Source: Dechloromonas denitrificans (lineage in GTDB: Bacteria; Pseudomonadota; Gammaproteobacteria; Burkholderiales; Rhodocyclaceae). From it: a DNA stretch of 64,000 nucleotides. The position numbers and the translations under genes are program-made. The notes under the pieces were generated by a model. That model did no database searches and was not told where the DNA came from. It saw only the letters and a program-made list of their open reading frames with translations. The DNA lies in NCBI RefSeq assembly GCF_020510685.1, contig NZ_CP075185.1:1922001-1986000 (forward strand), read 5' to 3'. How positions within the stretch are numbered: the first letter of the stretch is position 1; every line of letters starts with the position of its first letter. This document shows, in pieces, positions 26,490 to 35,408 of this stretch.

Positions 26490-26520
26490 GAAATAAAACG
26501 GGGAGGCCATGCCTCCCCGT
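26490..26520 (-). terminator. intrinsic terminator of the nuclease gene
   Basis: ACGGGGAGGC and GCCTCCCCGT form a perfect 10-bp stem with a 3-nt loop. On the minus strand it is followed by TTTTATTT. It lies 25 bp after the nuclease stop. Confidence 0.88.
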
Positions 26521-26544
26521 TGTGCCGCCGATTTACCGCCTGCT

Positions 26545-29500
26545 TCAGAACACGAAATTACTGGGGATCGCCACCGCGCAGCTCTGGTTCTTGAGCAGTA
26601 CGAGGCTGCGGCTGGCCGACGGACCCGCGCCATCGGTATCGATGCCGATCAGCGCATCGCTGCCGGTCGCCTTGCAGGTGACGTAGCCATCGGCGAGCGG
26701 TGCGTTGCTGCCAATGCCGGCCGACTGCAGCACCTGGGTCAGCACGATACGGTCGATGCCCGGCTGGAAGTCGGTGATGGTATCGGTACCGTCGCGCAGG
26801 CTGGCGAACACGAACTGGTCGGCCCCCGCCCCTCCGGTCAGGGTATCGGCCCCGATGCCGCCGCTGATCACGTCGTCGCCGGCGCTGCCGACCAGGGTGT
26901 CGCGACCGGCCGTGCCGGAGATCGACTTGAACAGATTCAGGCCAATCACCACCGGGTCGTGGTCGGATGAGCGATAGGCCGTGCTGGTGTAGTAGTCCGG
27001 GCCGCAAGTGGCGCAGGCCGGCTGCTTGAACTCCAGGTTGTAGTCGATGATGGCCGGTTCATCGGCATTGATCCGCCAATGCGCCGCCCCGGCGATCTGG
27101 GCACTCAGGCTGGGCGTGGCCAGGGCGTGGTCGAGGTAGCCGGATTCGCCGTCGAAAACGTAGGAATAGCCGAGGTTCTCAAAGCGGGCGACCTGGTCAA
27201 CATAGCCGTTGGCAGTGAAGTCGAGGATCGGGTCTTCCTTGCCGTAGGCGTTGAGGTCGCCGATGACGATCACGTCGGCATCGCCGCTGCTCGCCTGCAG
27301 ACCCTGGATATAGCTGCGCAGCGCCTGGGCCTGCTCGACCCGACGGGTATTCCAGCAGCCCTGGCCGTCGCCCTGATCGGTATCGGAGCCGGAAGTCGGG
27401 CAGCTGCTCTTCGACTTGAAGTGATTGACCACGACGCTGAATTTCTCGCCGTTGGCGGCGGCGAAGGTCTGGACCAGCGGCGGGCGGTTGTGGATGGCGT
27501 TGGTGTCGCTGACCGCACCACCGACTGGCGACAGCTTGGCCGGCTTGTAGATCATCGCGACGCGGATCGCATCGGTACCGCTGCCGCCGCTCGGCAGGGC
27601 GACGCTGGCATAGGTGCCGGCGCCCATGGCGGCATTGAGCGCGGCCACCAGGTCGAGGACGGCGGTGTTGCCGTTGTTCTCGATCTCCATCAGGCCGACG
27701 ACATCGCCATTCAACGCCTTGATCGCATTGACGATCTTGGCCTTCTGGCGGGCGAACTCGGCGGCGCTGTCGGCGCCACGGCAATCGCTGCGGGTGCCGC
27801 CGGGGTAGCAGGAAGCGCCGCTCTGGTCGATGGTCGTGAAGTAGTTCAGCACGTTGAAGCTGGCCACCTTGATGTTGCCGCCAACCGCATCCGGCACGGC
27901 CGTGCGCGGGTTGGCGCGGGTGATCGTCGGGGCGACGCTTGGATGGATGCGGAAGTCGCTGAGGCCGGCCGTATCGCTGGTCGCCAGGCCGTAATCGATG
28001 ACGCCGGTGATGCCGTTGATCGTGTCGCCGGCCCGCACCGTGTTGTCGGCGGCCAGGTAGGGGGTCGGATTGACGTTTTGCAGGCTGCTGCCGTCATCGA
28101 GCAGGATGCGGCGACGGGCGTTGTCGTCGGCCATGGCGATGGCTTCGGCGCTGCCGGCCGGGTAGCGGTTGGTCGGCTTTTCGAGGCGGCCACCCGCGGC
28201 CAGGGTGAGCTGGCCGTAACGGCCGAGGAAATAGTTCTGGCTGACGGTCAGCGTGTTGTCGATGTGCACCAGCATGCCTTCGTAACGCTCCAGGTCGCCT
28301 TCGACGGCCTCGGGCAGCGTAATCGTCCGCGGCGCGATCGTATGGCCGGTACTCTGCACGCTGACGGTCGGGCTGGTCAGCTCGGTCAGCGGGTTGGCGA
28401 CCGCCACGGCGCCGGAACCGACGGCGAATTCACTGACCGTCGCGGCAACGCGGACCAGGTCGCCGAGGCTGACGGTCGGCAGGCTGCCGGTGTAAACGAA
28501 GATGCCGTCCGAGGTCGTTTCGTCGTCGTCGCCGCTGGCGTCCTGCATGAAGAAACCGCTGTTGTTGATCTTGGTCACCACGCCCTGGGTGGTCACGCTC
28601 TGCCCGGCGAAGGGGCTGCTCGGACCGTTGCCCTGGATGCTGTAGATCGGCGTCAGGCCGGCTACCGCGATGTCGACGGTGCAACTCGCCGTCTGCGTTT
28701 CATCATTGGCGAAATTGACGACGACGGCATAGTTGCCGGCGCCGACGCTGCTCGCCACGTTGAGTGTGACCGTTGCCGTGCCGCCATCGGCGCCGGCTGC
28801 CACCAGGCCGCTGAGCGAGAATCCGGCCGGCGTGCCGGCGGCGAGGCTGGCCGCATTGACGCGGCTGTCGGCATCGCTGGCGCTCAGCGGGAAGCTGCCG
28901 GCGCTGCCCTGATTGATGCTGCCGGCCAGGCAGGTCGGCATGATCGGCTGGTTCACCGCACCGAGCGAGGAACCGCTGACCGCAATATCGTCGATGCCGA
29001 CCCACTCGTCGTTGCCGACGGCGTTGCTGGTGATGATGCGCAACTGCAGTTGCGCCTGGTTGTCGGCGGCGGCCGGCAGGGTGACGGCAACCGGCGTCGT
29101 CTTGCTCGCCGTGCCGGCCTCGGTCGCGTCGGCCACATAGGCGGCGGGGACGTTGACGAAATTGCCGCTGTTGCCGATGCGGTACTGCAGCGCAACTTGC
29201 TGGACGGCGTTATCGGCGGAAGCGTCGAGGTCGCGGACGCTGTAGGCCACCTGGATGTTCTGGAAACCCGCGGTATTCAGGTGCAGCAGGATGAACGGCG
29301 CATCGGCCGTGCCCGATCCGGTCAGCGCGATGGTCGGGTCGGCGAGGTGGAACTCGGCGACGCCGCCGGTCGAAAAGGTGTTCGGCGCGGTCTGGTTGGC
29401 ATTGACGTCGAGCACCATCGAGCCGGGCGCGACGATGCCCTGCGGATCGGTGCCGGTCGAGCCGGTCAGGTCGTCGCCGCGGTAACCGAGGATGCCGGGG

Positions 29501-29670
29501 ACGCCATCCCAGTTGTCGCTGGTCGTGATCAGGTCGATGTTCGACCAGTTCTGGCTGAAGGGCAGCGTTTGATAGACGCCATCGGCCAGGGCGGGAAGGC
29601 TGGCGAGCAGCAGGCTGGCGGCGATGACGCGGCGGGTGAAACGGGGCGGGGCGGTGGGGCGGGTTTTCAT
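26545..29670 (-). CDS. ExeM/NucH-type extracellular nuclease with RTX tail
   Basis: From ATG 29670 the protein has 1,041 residues: a signal-like N-terminus (RRVIAASLLLASLPALA), beta-sandwich regions (about 25-370), an OB-fold-like section typical of ExeM/NucH proteins (about 370-545), and an endonuclease/exonuclease/phosphatase domain (about 590-920) with MEIENNGN, GDLNAYGKEDP and the SDHDPV motif. The last ~120 residues hold glycine/aspartate-rich RTX repeats (GSAGDDVISGGIGADTLTGG) and a TITDF segment, the usual type I secretion signal. It probably degrades extracellular DNA for nutrients or biofilm remodelling. Having both an N-terminal signal and an RTX tail is noteworthy. Confidence 0.9.
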   Translation of the reverse strand: MKTRPTAPPRFTRRVIAASLLLASLPALADGVYQTLPFSQNWSNIDLITTSDNWDGVPGILGYRGDDLTGSTGTDPQGIVAPGSMVLDVNANQTAPNTFSTGGVAEFHLADPTIALTGSGTADAPFILLHLNTAGFQNIQVAYSVRDLDASADNAVQQVALQYRIGNSGNFVNVPAAYVADATEAGTASKTTPVAVTLPAAADNQAQLQLRIITSNAVGNDEWVGIDDIAVSGSSLGAVNQPIMPTCLAGSINQGSAGSFPLSASDADSRVNAASLAAGTPAGFSLSGLVAAGADGGTATVTLNVASSVGAGNYAVVVNFANDETQTASCTVDIAVAGLTPIYSIQGNGPSSPFAGQSVTTQGVVTKINNSGFFMQDASGDDDETTSDGIFVYTGSLPTVSLGDLVRVAATVSEFAVGSGAVAVANPLTELTSPTVSVQSTGHTIAPRTITLPEAVEGDLERYEGMLVHIDNTLTVSQNYFLGRYGQLTLAAGGRLEKPTNRYPAGSAEAIAMADDNARRRILLDDGSSLQNVNPTPYLAADNTVRAGDTINGITGVIDYGLATSDTAGLSDFRIHPSVAPTITRANPRTAVPDAVGGNIKVASFNVLNYFTTIDQSGASCYPGGTRSDCRGADSAAEFARQKAKIVNAIKALNGDVVGLMEIENNGNTAVLDLVAALNAAMGAGTYASVALPSGGSGTDAIRVAMIYKPAKLSPVGGAVSDTNAIHNRPPLVQTFAAANGEKFSVVVNHFKSKSSCPTSGSDTDQGDGQGCWNTRRVEQAQALRSYIQGLQASSGDADVIVIGDLNAYGKEDPILDFTANGYVDQVARFENLGYSYVFDGESGYLDHALATPSLSAQIAGAAHWRINADEPAIIDYNLEFKQPACATCGPDYYTSTAYRSSDHDPVVIGLNLFKSISGTAGRDTLVGSAGDDVISGGIGADTLTGGAGADQFVFASLRDGTDTITDFQPGIDRIVLTQVLQSAGIGSNAPLADGYVTCKATGSDALIGIDTDGAGPSASRSLVLLKNQSCAVAIPSNFVF

Positions 29671-29723
29671 GGTCTTCGAATCTCGAAAAAGGGGCGGCAC
29701 GGGGGCCGGCCGGCAAATCGGGA

Positions 29724-29747
29724 AAATGGCTCCCGAAGGAGCCATTT
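29724..29747 (-). terminator. UUCG-tetraloop terminator
   Basis: On the minus strand AAATGGCTCC-TTCG-GGAGCCATTT forms a 10-bp stem closed by a TTCG loop and followed by TTCCC. It ends the nucleotidase/PEP-CTERM unit before the nuclease start. Confidence 0.75.
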
Positions 29748-29778
29748 CGTCAGTCGGACAGTGCGCAGGGCCGATCGA

Positions 29779-30291
29779 TCAGGCCATCTTCGCCCGGCGG
29801 CGGGCCAGCGCGCCCATCAAGCCAAGACCGGCGAGCAGCAAGGCGTAGGACTCGGGTTCCGGAACCGCGGCGTAGATCACGTTGCCGGCGCCGGAGCCAC
29901 CGATTGCCGAGGTGTCGTAGGCGATGAAGGCTTCGCTGGCGTTCTCATAGCCGGCGATCAGTGAGAACTTCGGTTCGCTGCTCTCCACCGAAAAGGAAAG
30001 GCCGAGGAAGTTGCCGTTGAAATAGCCTACTTCGGCCGGTGCGGCAGCATCGCTCAGCGTGAAGTGGTTGCCGAGGAAGCTGAAGCTCAGATTGCCGACG
30101 CCCAGCCACTCGGAGCCGAGGTTGGTGAGCGCGGCGTCGTCGAAACTGAAGCTGCCGGAGTATGACTGGCCACTGAAAATGCCGGAGTCGAGCGTCCCGC
30201 TGAAGATGTAATTCTGGGTGGCGGCCTGGGCGGCGGGAAGGGCGGCGAGCAGCAGGGCGGCCAGCGCGGTGGTGCGGAAGAACTTTTGCAT
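29779..30291 (-). CDS. PEP-CTERM sorting-signal protein
   Basis: A 170-residue exported protein. It has a signal peptide (about 1-23), a beta-rich body with paired FSFSF-like strands (LSFSFLGNHFTLSD) and a C-terminal PEP-CTERM signal (AAVPEPESYALLLAGLGLMG then RRR). It starts 29 bp after the nucleotidase stop and is followed by a terminator, so the two are probably one transcript. Exosortase processing at the envelope is expected. Confidence 0.88.
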   Translation of the reverse strand: MQKFFRTTALAALLLAALPAAQAATQNYIFSGTLDSGIFSGQSYSGSFSFDDAALTNLGSEWLGVGNLSFSFLGNHFTLSDAAAPAEVGYFNGNFLGLSFSVESSEPKFSLIAGYENASEAFIAYDTSAIGGSGAGNVIYAAVPEPESYALLLAGLGLMGALARRRAKMA

Positions 30292-30320
30292 GGTAAATCT
30301 CCTGATTCAGATGAGGTTGG

Positions 30321-32627
30321 TTACAGGCCGAGGTCGCGGGCCGGGGCGATTTGCTTGGCGGTCAGGCCTTTCAGCGTGACCAGCGGGCGGGCGGCCAGCG
30401 GGCCGTTGCCATCGGTGTCGATCTGCAGGCTGACGCCGCCGGTGACATCGACGATGCGCACGTAGCCGTCGGCGAAAGCCGTCGCCTGGCTGGCGCCGAT
30501 GCCGGCCAGCAGGGCGCTGAGGTCGATACTGTCGGCGTAGGGCGTGAAGTCGGTGATGGTGTCGCCGGCATCGCGCAGGCTGGTATAGACGAACTTGTCG
30601 CCGCCGGCGCCGCCGGTCAGCGTGTCGGCCCCGAGGCCGCCGATGATGGTGTCGTCGCCGGCCGTGCCGACGATCACGTCGCGGCCGGCGGTGCCGGTCT
30701 TGGTGACGCCCGGCAGGGCGACGGCGATGGCCAGGTCGGTCAGACGGCCGTGCCGGTCATAGGCGTTTTCCAGACCGTACATGTTGCTGGTGACTTCGTC
30801 GCCGTCCGCCGCGTTGAGCCGCTGCAGGCCGCCTTCGGCCTTCGGCGTGTTGATGAAGCTGGCCAGCGCTTCCTGGTAGGTGACGGTGTTGACCGCATTC
30901 TCGAAGGCCACGCCGTTGGCGGCGAAGGGATAGCCGTCGCCGCCGGCCGCCGTGAAGTCGATGGTGGCGAAGGAGAAGGTCCGGGTCGGATTGACCACGA
31001 CGCCATCCTTGACCAGCACGGTGCCGTCGTCGAGCACGATGCTGCGGATGCGGTCGCCGCTGCCGACGTTGGCGGCGACGCTGCTGCGGGCGGTGCGCGT
31101 GGTGTCGAAGGTCACCTTGATGCCGGAAACCTGGGCGAAACGGCCTTGCGCCGAACCGGTCGGGGTCGAGGCGGCGACCGAGTGTTCGAGCAGGTCCTTC
31201 AACTGGCTGGCGTTCATCACCGGGGCGCGCTTGACCAGATTGGTGAAGGGCAGCACGTTGAAGGTATCGCCGACCGACAGATTGCCGGGGCCGGCGATAT
31301 TGGTACGGATGCCGCCGCCGTTCTGGATGGCGACATCGGCCTTGCCGGCGAAGCGCATGGCGTCGGCCACCAGATCGCCGAGGCCGGTTTCGGCATTGCG
31401 CACGCCGGCGGTGAAGGTGCAGGGCAGCGCGGCGCAGGCAACGTGGGTCGGGCCGTTGAGCTTGACCGCGGTGGTCCCGATGATCTGGGCGTTGAGCGCG
31501 GCGATGAAGCTGTTGACCGGGGCGATGACGCTGGCGGCGATGACCGGCTCGCCGGCCACCTTGTCGGCATCGGCGGCGGCGCCGGAAACGCGCAGCATGC
31601 GGGTGCTGTCGATGCTGGTCAGGGCGCCGGTGCTGTCGTCGAGCGTGGCATTCACTTCGCCGACGTAGCGGTTGCCGAAGTGGCCGGTGACGATGGCGAC
31701 CGGCTTGGCGGCGGCATCGTTGGCGTAGATCGGATGGGTGTTGAAGGTCGGGGCGACGCCGCCGTTGATCAGCAGGTCGTCGGGATCGGCCATCAGTTCA
31801 TGGCCACCGCCGGAGATCACCAGGTCGACGCCGGTCAGCCCGGGAACCATGACATTGCGCTCGTTGGCGACGTTCTGCAGATGGCTCATGACGATCACCG
31901 CGCTGACGCCGTGCTTGTTGCGCAGAGCGTTGATCTCGGCCTGGAGCAGCGGCAGGATGGCCTGCAGGTTCTGCAGTTCCGTGGCGTTGGCATCGTAGGC
32001 CAGCATGCTGTCGGCGGCCGGCGAGGAAATGGTCGGCAGCAGCGGGGTGGTCGCGCCGACGATGCCGATCTTCTTGCCGCCGGTCGTCGTTACGATCTTC
32101 GACGGAGCGACCTTGCCGGCGGCAGCCAGCGCAGCGAATTCCGGCGTCGCGGTGAAATCGAGATTGGATGACAAGTAGGTGGTACCGGACACTTCGGCGA
32201 AGCGGGCGGCGACCGTCGGGCCGAGGTCGAATTCGTGATTGCCGAAGACCGCCGCATCGAAGCCGATCTGGCGCAGGGCGATGCTGTCGTAGAAGTCCTG
32301 GCCGCCGTCGGCATGGGCTGTGGCGAGATTGACGAAGCTGGCGTTCAGGCGCGGGCCGGGCAGAAAGGCATCGCCGGCATTCAGCTTGAGGACCGAGCGG
32401 CCGGCCGCCGTGGCGCTCGCCGCGGCATTGGCCATGACGGTCGCCAGGCGGTCGATGCCGCCATAGTAGGAAATGGCTTGCGAGGCGTTGTCGCGCAGGT
32501 TGCCCTGGGCGGAAAGCAGCCAGCTTTCCTGGTCGCCGACATGCAACACGGTAATTCCTTCGGCGGCGGCCAGGCCGGGAATGGCCAGGGCCAGGGCGAG
32601 AATGATGGGTTTCAACGAAGTACGCAT
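30321..32627 (-). CDS. 5'-nucleotidase/metallophosphatase with RTX tail
   Basis: From ATG 32627 (GGAG upstream) the product is 768 residues: signal peptide (about 1-22), calcineurin-like phosphatase domain, 5'-nucleotidase C-terminal domain (about 360-580) and an RTX-type tail (GTAGDDTIIGGLGADTLTGG plus TITDF). Metal motifs include GNHEFD and MSHLQ. The first motif is GDQE (D32-E34) instead of the usual D-x-H, a variant I recall in a subset of the family. The tail closely resembles that of the nuclease. Together they could turn extracellular DNA into nucleosides and phosphate. Confidence 0.88.
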   Translation of the reverse strand: MRTSLKPIILALALAIPGLAAAEGITVLHVGDQESWLLSAQGNLRDNASQAISYYGGIDRLATVMANAAASATAAGRSVLKLNAGDAFLPGPRLNASFVNLATAHADGGQDFYDSIALRQIGFDAAVFGNHEFDLGPTVAARFAEVSGTTYLSSNLDFTATPEFAALAAAGKVAPSKIVTTTGGKKIGIVGATTPLLPTISSPAADSMLAYDANATELQNLQAILPLLQAEINALRNKHGVSAVIVMSHLQNVANERNVMVPGLTGVDLVISGGGHELMADPDDLLINGGVAPTFNTHPIYANDAAAKPVAIVTGHFGNRYVGEVNATLDDSTGALTSIDSTRMLRVSGAAADADKVAGEPVIAASVIAPVNSFIAALNAQIIGTTAVKLNGPTHVACAALPCTFTAGVRNAETGLGDLVADAMRFAGKADVAIQNGGGIRTNIAGPGNLSVGDTFNVLPFTNLVKRAPVMNASQLKDLLEHSVAASTPTGSAQGRFAQVSGIKVTFDTTRTARSSVAANVGSGDRIRSIVLDDGTVLVKDGVVVNPTRTFSFATIDFTAAGGDGYPFAANGVAFENAVNTVTYQEALASFINTPKAEGGLQRLNAADGDEVTSNMYGLENAYDRHGRLTDLAIAVALPGVTKTGTAGRDVIVGTAGDDTIIGGLGADTLTGGAGGDKFVYTSLRDAGDTITDFTPYADSIDLSALLAGIGASQATAFADGYVRIVDVTGGVSLQIDTDGNGPLAARPLVTLKGLTAKQIAPARDLGL

Positions 32628-32917
32628 CGATGGATCTCCAGGAAACAATGAATCCCCCGTCGGGCGGGGATGACGAATTGCGAATTGGTTGGCGGCCGCG
32701 CAACAGGAAAGGCGAGGCTGCCGGGAAACGAGAGTGGTCGGCCGGTTCGATCCAGCGTTGCGGCACGATAGGCGAGTGACATGAAAATTGGTCGAGCCGC
32801 AACCTAGTCCGTTCGGCCTAGCGGCTGCTTGTCGGATGTGGGCGGCAGTCAACAAGGTGTAACGCCGGGTGCCGAGAATGCCCTGCATCGTTCAGTCATC
32901 TTTTTGGAAAACCAGTC
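32628..32917. other. divergent intergenic region
   Basis: This 290-bp region separates the nucleotidase gene (minus) from the BON lipoprotein gene (plus). Apart from the palindromic site at 32803-32822 and the nucleotidase ribosome site, no gene or clear promoter was seen. A convincing Pho box was not found. Confidence 0.6.
32803..32822. promoter_or_regulatory. CTAGTCCG-family site (copy c)
   Basis: CCTAGTCCGTTCGGCCTAGC matches the perfect 20-bp palindrome at 45680 at 17 positions and is itself largely symmetric. It sits between divergent genes, so it could control either the nucleotidase/PEP-CTERM unit or the BON lipoprotein. Confidence 0.6.
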
Positions 32918-33580
32918 ATGCCAAACGTCAGAAATGTGCTCATCGCCGCGCTTGTCGGCCTCTTTCCACTGTTGCAGGGCTGCGTCCCGGCGCTGCTCGC
33001 CACCGGCGCCGCCGTCACCGTGCTGAGCGCTCACGACCGCCGGTCGACCGGCACCCAGGCCGACGACGAAACATCGGAATGGAAAGGCGGCAACCGGATG
33101 CCGGCGCCTTACCGGAATTCGACCCATGTCAATTTCACCGCCTTCAACCGGGTCATGCTGCTCACCGGCGAAGTGCCCGACGACGAGGCGCGGCAGGCGA
33201 TCGGGGCGATGGCCGAGAAGATCGAAGGCATCCGCAAGGTTCATAACGAACTGGTGGTCGGACCGCTGGCGGCGTTTTCCTCGCGCTCCAACGACGCTTT
33301 CGTGTCGTCCAAACTCCGCACCCGGCTGGTCGAGTCGAATCAGTTGTCGGTCAATCACATCAAGGCGATTACCGAAAACGGCACGCTGTTCCTGATGGGC
33401 CTGGTCAACGAGCAGGAGGCCAGGGTGGCCGTCGCCATCGCCCGCACCACCGACGGCGTGCGCAAGGTGGTCAATGTGCTGGAAATCATTCCCGAGCGGG
33501 AAACCCGCCAGCTCGACAACACCCTGCTCGGCGCAGCGCGCACCCCGCCCGCCCAGACGGCGCCGGTCGAGGCGCGCTGA
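32918..33580 (+). CDS. BON-domain lipoprotein
   Basis: A 220-residue envelope protein. The signal peptide ends in the lipobox LQGC (Cys22), so it is lipid-anchored. Two BON domains follow (about 70-135 and 145-210), including VMLLTGEVPDDEARQAI and LFLMGLVNEQEARVA. The layout resembles DolP/YraP and other outer-membrane-integrity lipoproteins. The C-terminus is Pro/Ala-rich. It is a single gene, convergent with the TRAP operon. Confidence 0.88.
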   Translation: MPNVRNVLIAALVGLFPLLQGCVPALLATGAAVTVLSAHDRRSTGTQADDETSEWKGGNRMPAPYRNSTHVNFTAFNRVMLLTGEVPDDEARQAIGAMAEKIEGIRKVHNELVVGPLAAFSSRSNDAFVSSKLRTRLVESNQLSVNHIKAITENGTLFLMGLVNEQEARVAVAIARTTDGVRKVVNVLEIIPERETRQLDNTLLGAARTPPAQTAPVEAR

Positions 33581-33590
33581 GTCCGACCGG

Positions 33591-35405
33591 CTAGTGCCCG
33601 AAGACCGCCGGCAGCCAGTTGGCGAGGAAGGGTAGCGCCGAGATGGTCAGCACGCCGAGGAACATCGCCAGCAGCGCCGGCAAGACCGAGCCGGCGACAT
33701 AGCGGATGGACTTGCCGAACATCGCCGAGGCGAAATAGATGTTCATGCCGGCCGGCGGGCAGAGGAAGCCCATCTCGATGTTGGCCAGGAAGATGATGCC
33801 GAAGTGCACCGGGTCGATGCCGTAGCTGATCGCCACCGGCAGCAGCAGCGGCACCAGCACGACGATGGCGGCGTAGATTTCCATCAGCGCCCCGGCCAGC
33901 AGCAGGAACAGGTTGAGGGCGACGAGGAAGGCGAACTTGTTGGGCAGGATAGCTTGTACCCATTCAGTCGCCGCATCGGGAATGCCGGCGTCGACCAGGT
34001 AATTGGTCAGGCCGAGCGCCATGCCGAGAATGACCATGATGCCGCCGATTACCGCGGCGCACTGGCGCAGGGTGTGGCCGATCTGCGCCCAGTCCAGTTC
34101 GCGATGCACCAGGGCCTGGGTGAACAGTGCGTAGGCCGTGGTCAGCGCGGCGCTCTCGGTCGGCGTCGCCAGGCCGCTGATCAGCGAGCCGATGGCCACG
34201 ACCGGCGCCAGGACTTCCCATTTGGCCGCCCACAGCGCGGTTTTGACCGGCAGCGCCGGGGCTTTTTCCGGGCCGGCCAGCGGCACCGTCGGGCTCCGTC
34301 GCAGATAACCGCCGGCCAGCAGCAGGAAGCCGACCATGACGACGGCCGGCAGCAGCCCGGCGAGGAACATCGTGTTGATCGGCTGGCGGGCGATGATCGC
34401 GTACATGATCAGCGGCACCGAGGGGGCGAGCAGCACGCCGAGTGCGCTGGCGCTGGTCACCAGGCTGATGCCGCGCCGCTCGGGAAAGCCGGCCTTGGTC
34501 AACAGCGGCAGCAGCAGGCCGCCAAGCGCCAGGATGGTGACGCCGCTGCCGCCGGTAAAGGCGGTGAAGAACGAACACAGCACGGCCGCCGCGATGGCCG
34601 TGCCGCTGACCCCGCTGCCGAACAGCGCGGTGAATAGCTGGCCGAGACGGGCCGCCGCGCCGCTCCGCGCAAAGAGCAGGCCGGCCAGCGTAAACAGCGG
34701 CAGGGCCGGCAGCGAAGGATTGACGGTGATCTGGTAATGGCTGAGCGAGACCGCGGCGAGCGGCTGCCCTTCCTGCCAGAACAGGGCGAGCGCCAGGCCG
34801 CCGAGCACGGTGAAGATCGGCGCGCCGCACAACAGCATGGCGGCCAGCCAGATGGCGAAGGGCCAGAGGGGCAGGGTGTCGCCGTCGAAATGCCCGGCGA
34901 ACAGCATGCCGCACAGCGGCAGGCCGACCGCCGCGAGCAGCCGGCCGGGCCAGTTGTGGCCGAGGCGAGCGGCAAAGCGGACGGCGAGCAGCAGGAAGCC
35001 GAGCGGCATCGCTGCTTCGATCAGCCAGCCGGGCATGCCGTAGGCCAGATTGCGCGGCGCCGCCATTTCGCTGACGACGAAGGTCCAGCTCGCCTCAGCC
35101 AGCATGCCGGCAATCAGTGCCGAACTGGCCCGGGCAAAATAATCGGCCGCCTTGCGGAGCAGCGGGTTTGCCGAGTTGGCCAGGCCGCTGCACAGCGAAC
35201 TCAGCTCGCCCTGGCGCTCGGCGACCAGCGCGCCGAACATCGCGAGAACCAGCCCAAGATGCTGGACCAGCCCCGGGCCGTTCTCGATGCCGGCGCCGAA
35301 CAGTGGGCGGAGCACGATTTCGAGCAGCGGAATGAGCAGCATCAGCACCAGCGCCAGGCCGGCCAGCCATTGGTCGAAGGCGCCGAGGCGCCGCAAGCCG
35401 CCCAT
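33591..35405 (-). CDS. TRAP transporter permease, fused DctQ-DctM
   Basis: This 604-residue inner-membrane protein joins the small (about 1-165, four spans) and large (about 170-604, roughly a dozen spans) TRAP permease subunits, normally two genes. DctM-type segments such as GLATPTESAALTTAYALF and FAGGSGVTILALGG-like stretches are clear. It starts 3 bp after the DctP stop in the order TatT-DctP-DctQM. Sodium-driven uptake of an organic acid or similar solute is expected. Confidence 0.92.
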   Translation of the reverse strand: MGGLRRLGAFDQWLAGLALVLMLLIPLLEIVLRPLFGAGIENGPGLVQHLGLVLAMFGALVAERQGELSSLCSGLANSANPLLRKAADYFARASSALIAGMLAEASWTFVVSEMAAPRNLAYGMPGWLIEAAMPLGFLLLAVRFAARLGHNWPGRLLAAVGLPLCGMLFAGHFDGDTLPLWPFAIWLAAMLLCGAPIFTVLGGLALALFWQEGQPLAAVSLSHYQITVNPSLPALPLFTLAGLLFARSGAAARLGQLFTALFGSGVSGTAIAAAVLCSFFTAFTGGSGVTILALGGLLLPLLTKAGFPERRGISLVTSASALGVLLAPSVPLIMYAIIARQPINTMFLAGLLPAVVMVGFLLLAGGYLRRSPTVPLAGPEKAPALPVKTALWAAKWEVLAPVVAIGSLISGLATPTESAALTTAYALFTQALVHRELDWAQIGHTLRQCAAVIGGIMVILGMALGLTNYLVDAGIPDAATEWVQAILPNKFAFLVALNLFLLLAGALMEIYAAIVVLVPLLLPVAISYGIDPVHFGIIFLANIEMGFLCPPAGMNIYFASAMFGKSIRYVAGSVLPALLAMFLGVLTISALPFLANWLPAVFGH

Positions 35406-35408
35406 CGC

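Noticed and set aside
27079..29964. 961-codon plus-strand open frame opposite the nuclease gene
   Set aside because: It is a shadow of the high-GC minus-strand gene, with no membrane, motif or ribosome-site logic, while the minus strand encodes clear nuclease and RTX motifs.
30351..32171. 606-codon plus-strand frame opposite the nucleotidase
   Set aside because: Shadow frame with Gly/Asp/Val-rich composition and no recognisable domain.
32628..32917. Pho box upstream of the nucleotidase
   Set aside because: Only isolated TGTCAC-like fragments are present, without the repeated 7-bp direct repeats spaced by 4 bp.
33572..33592. Another CTAGTCCG-family site (AGTCCGACCGGCTAG)
   Set aside because: Half of it matches, but it needs a one-base shift for the second half and overlaps a stop codon between convergent genes, where an operator is unlikely.
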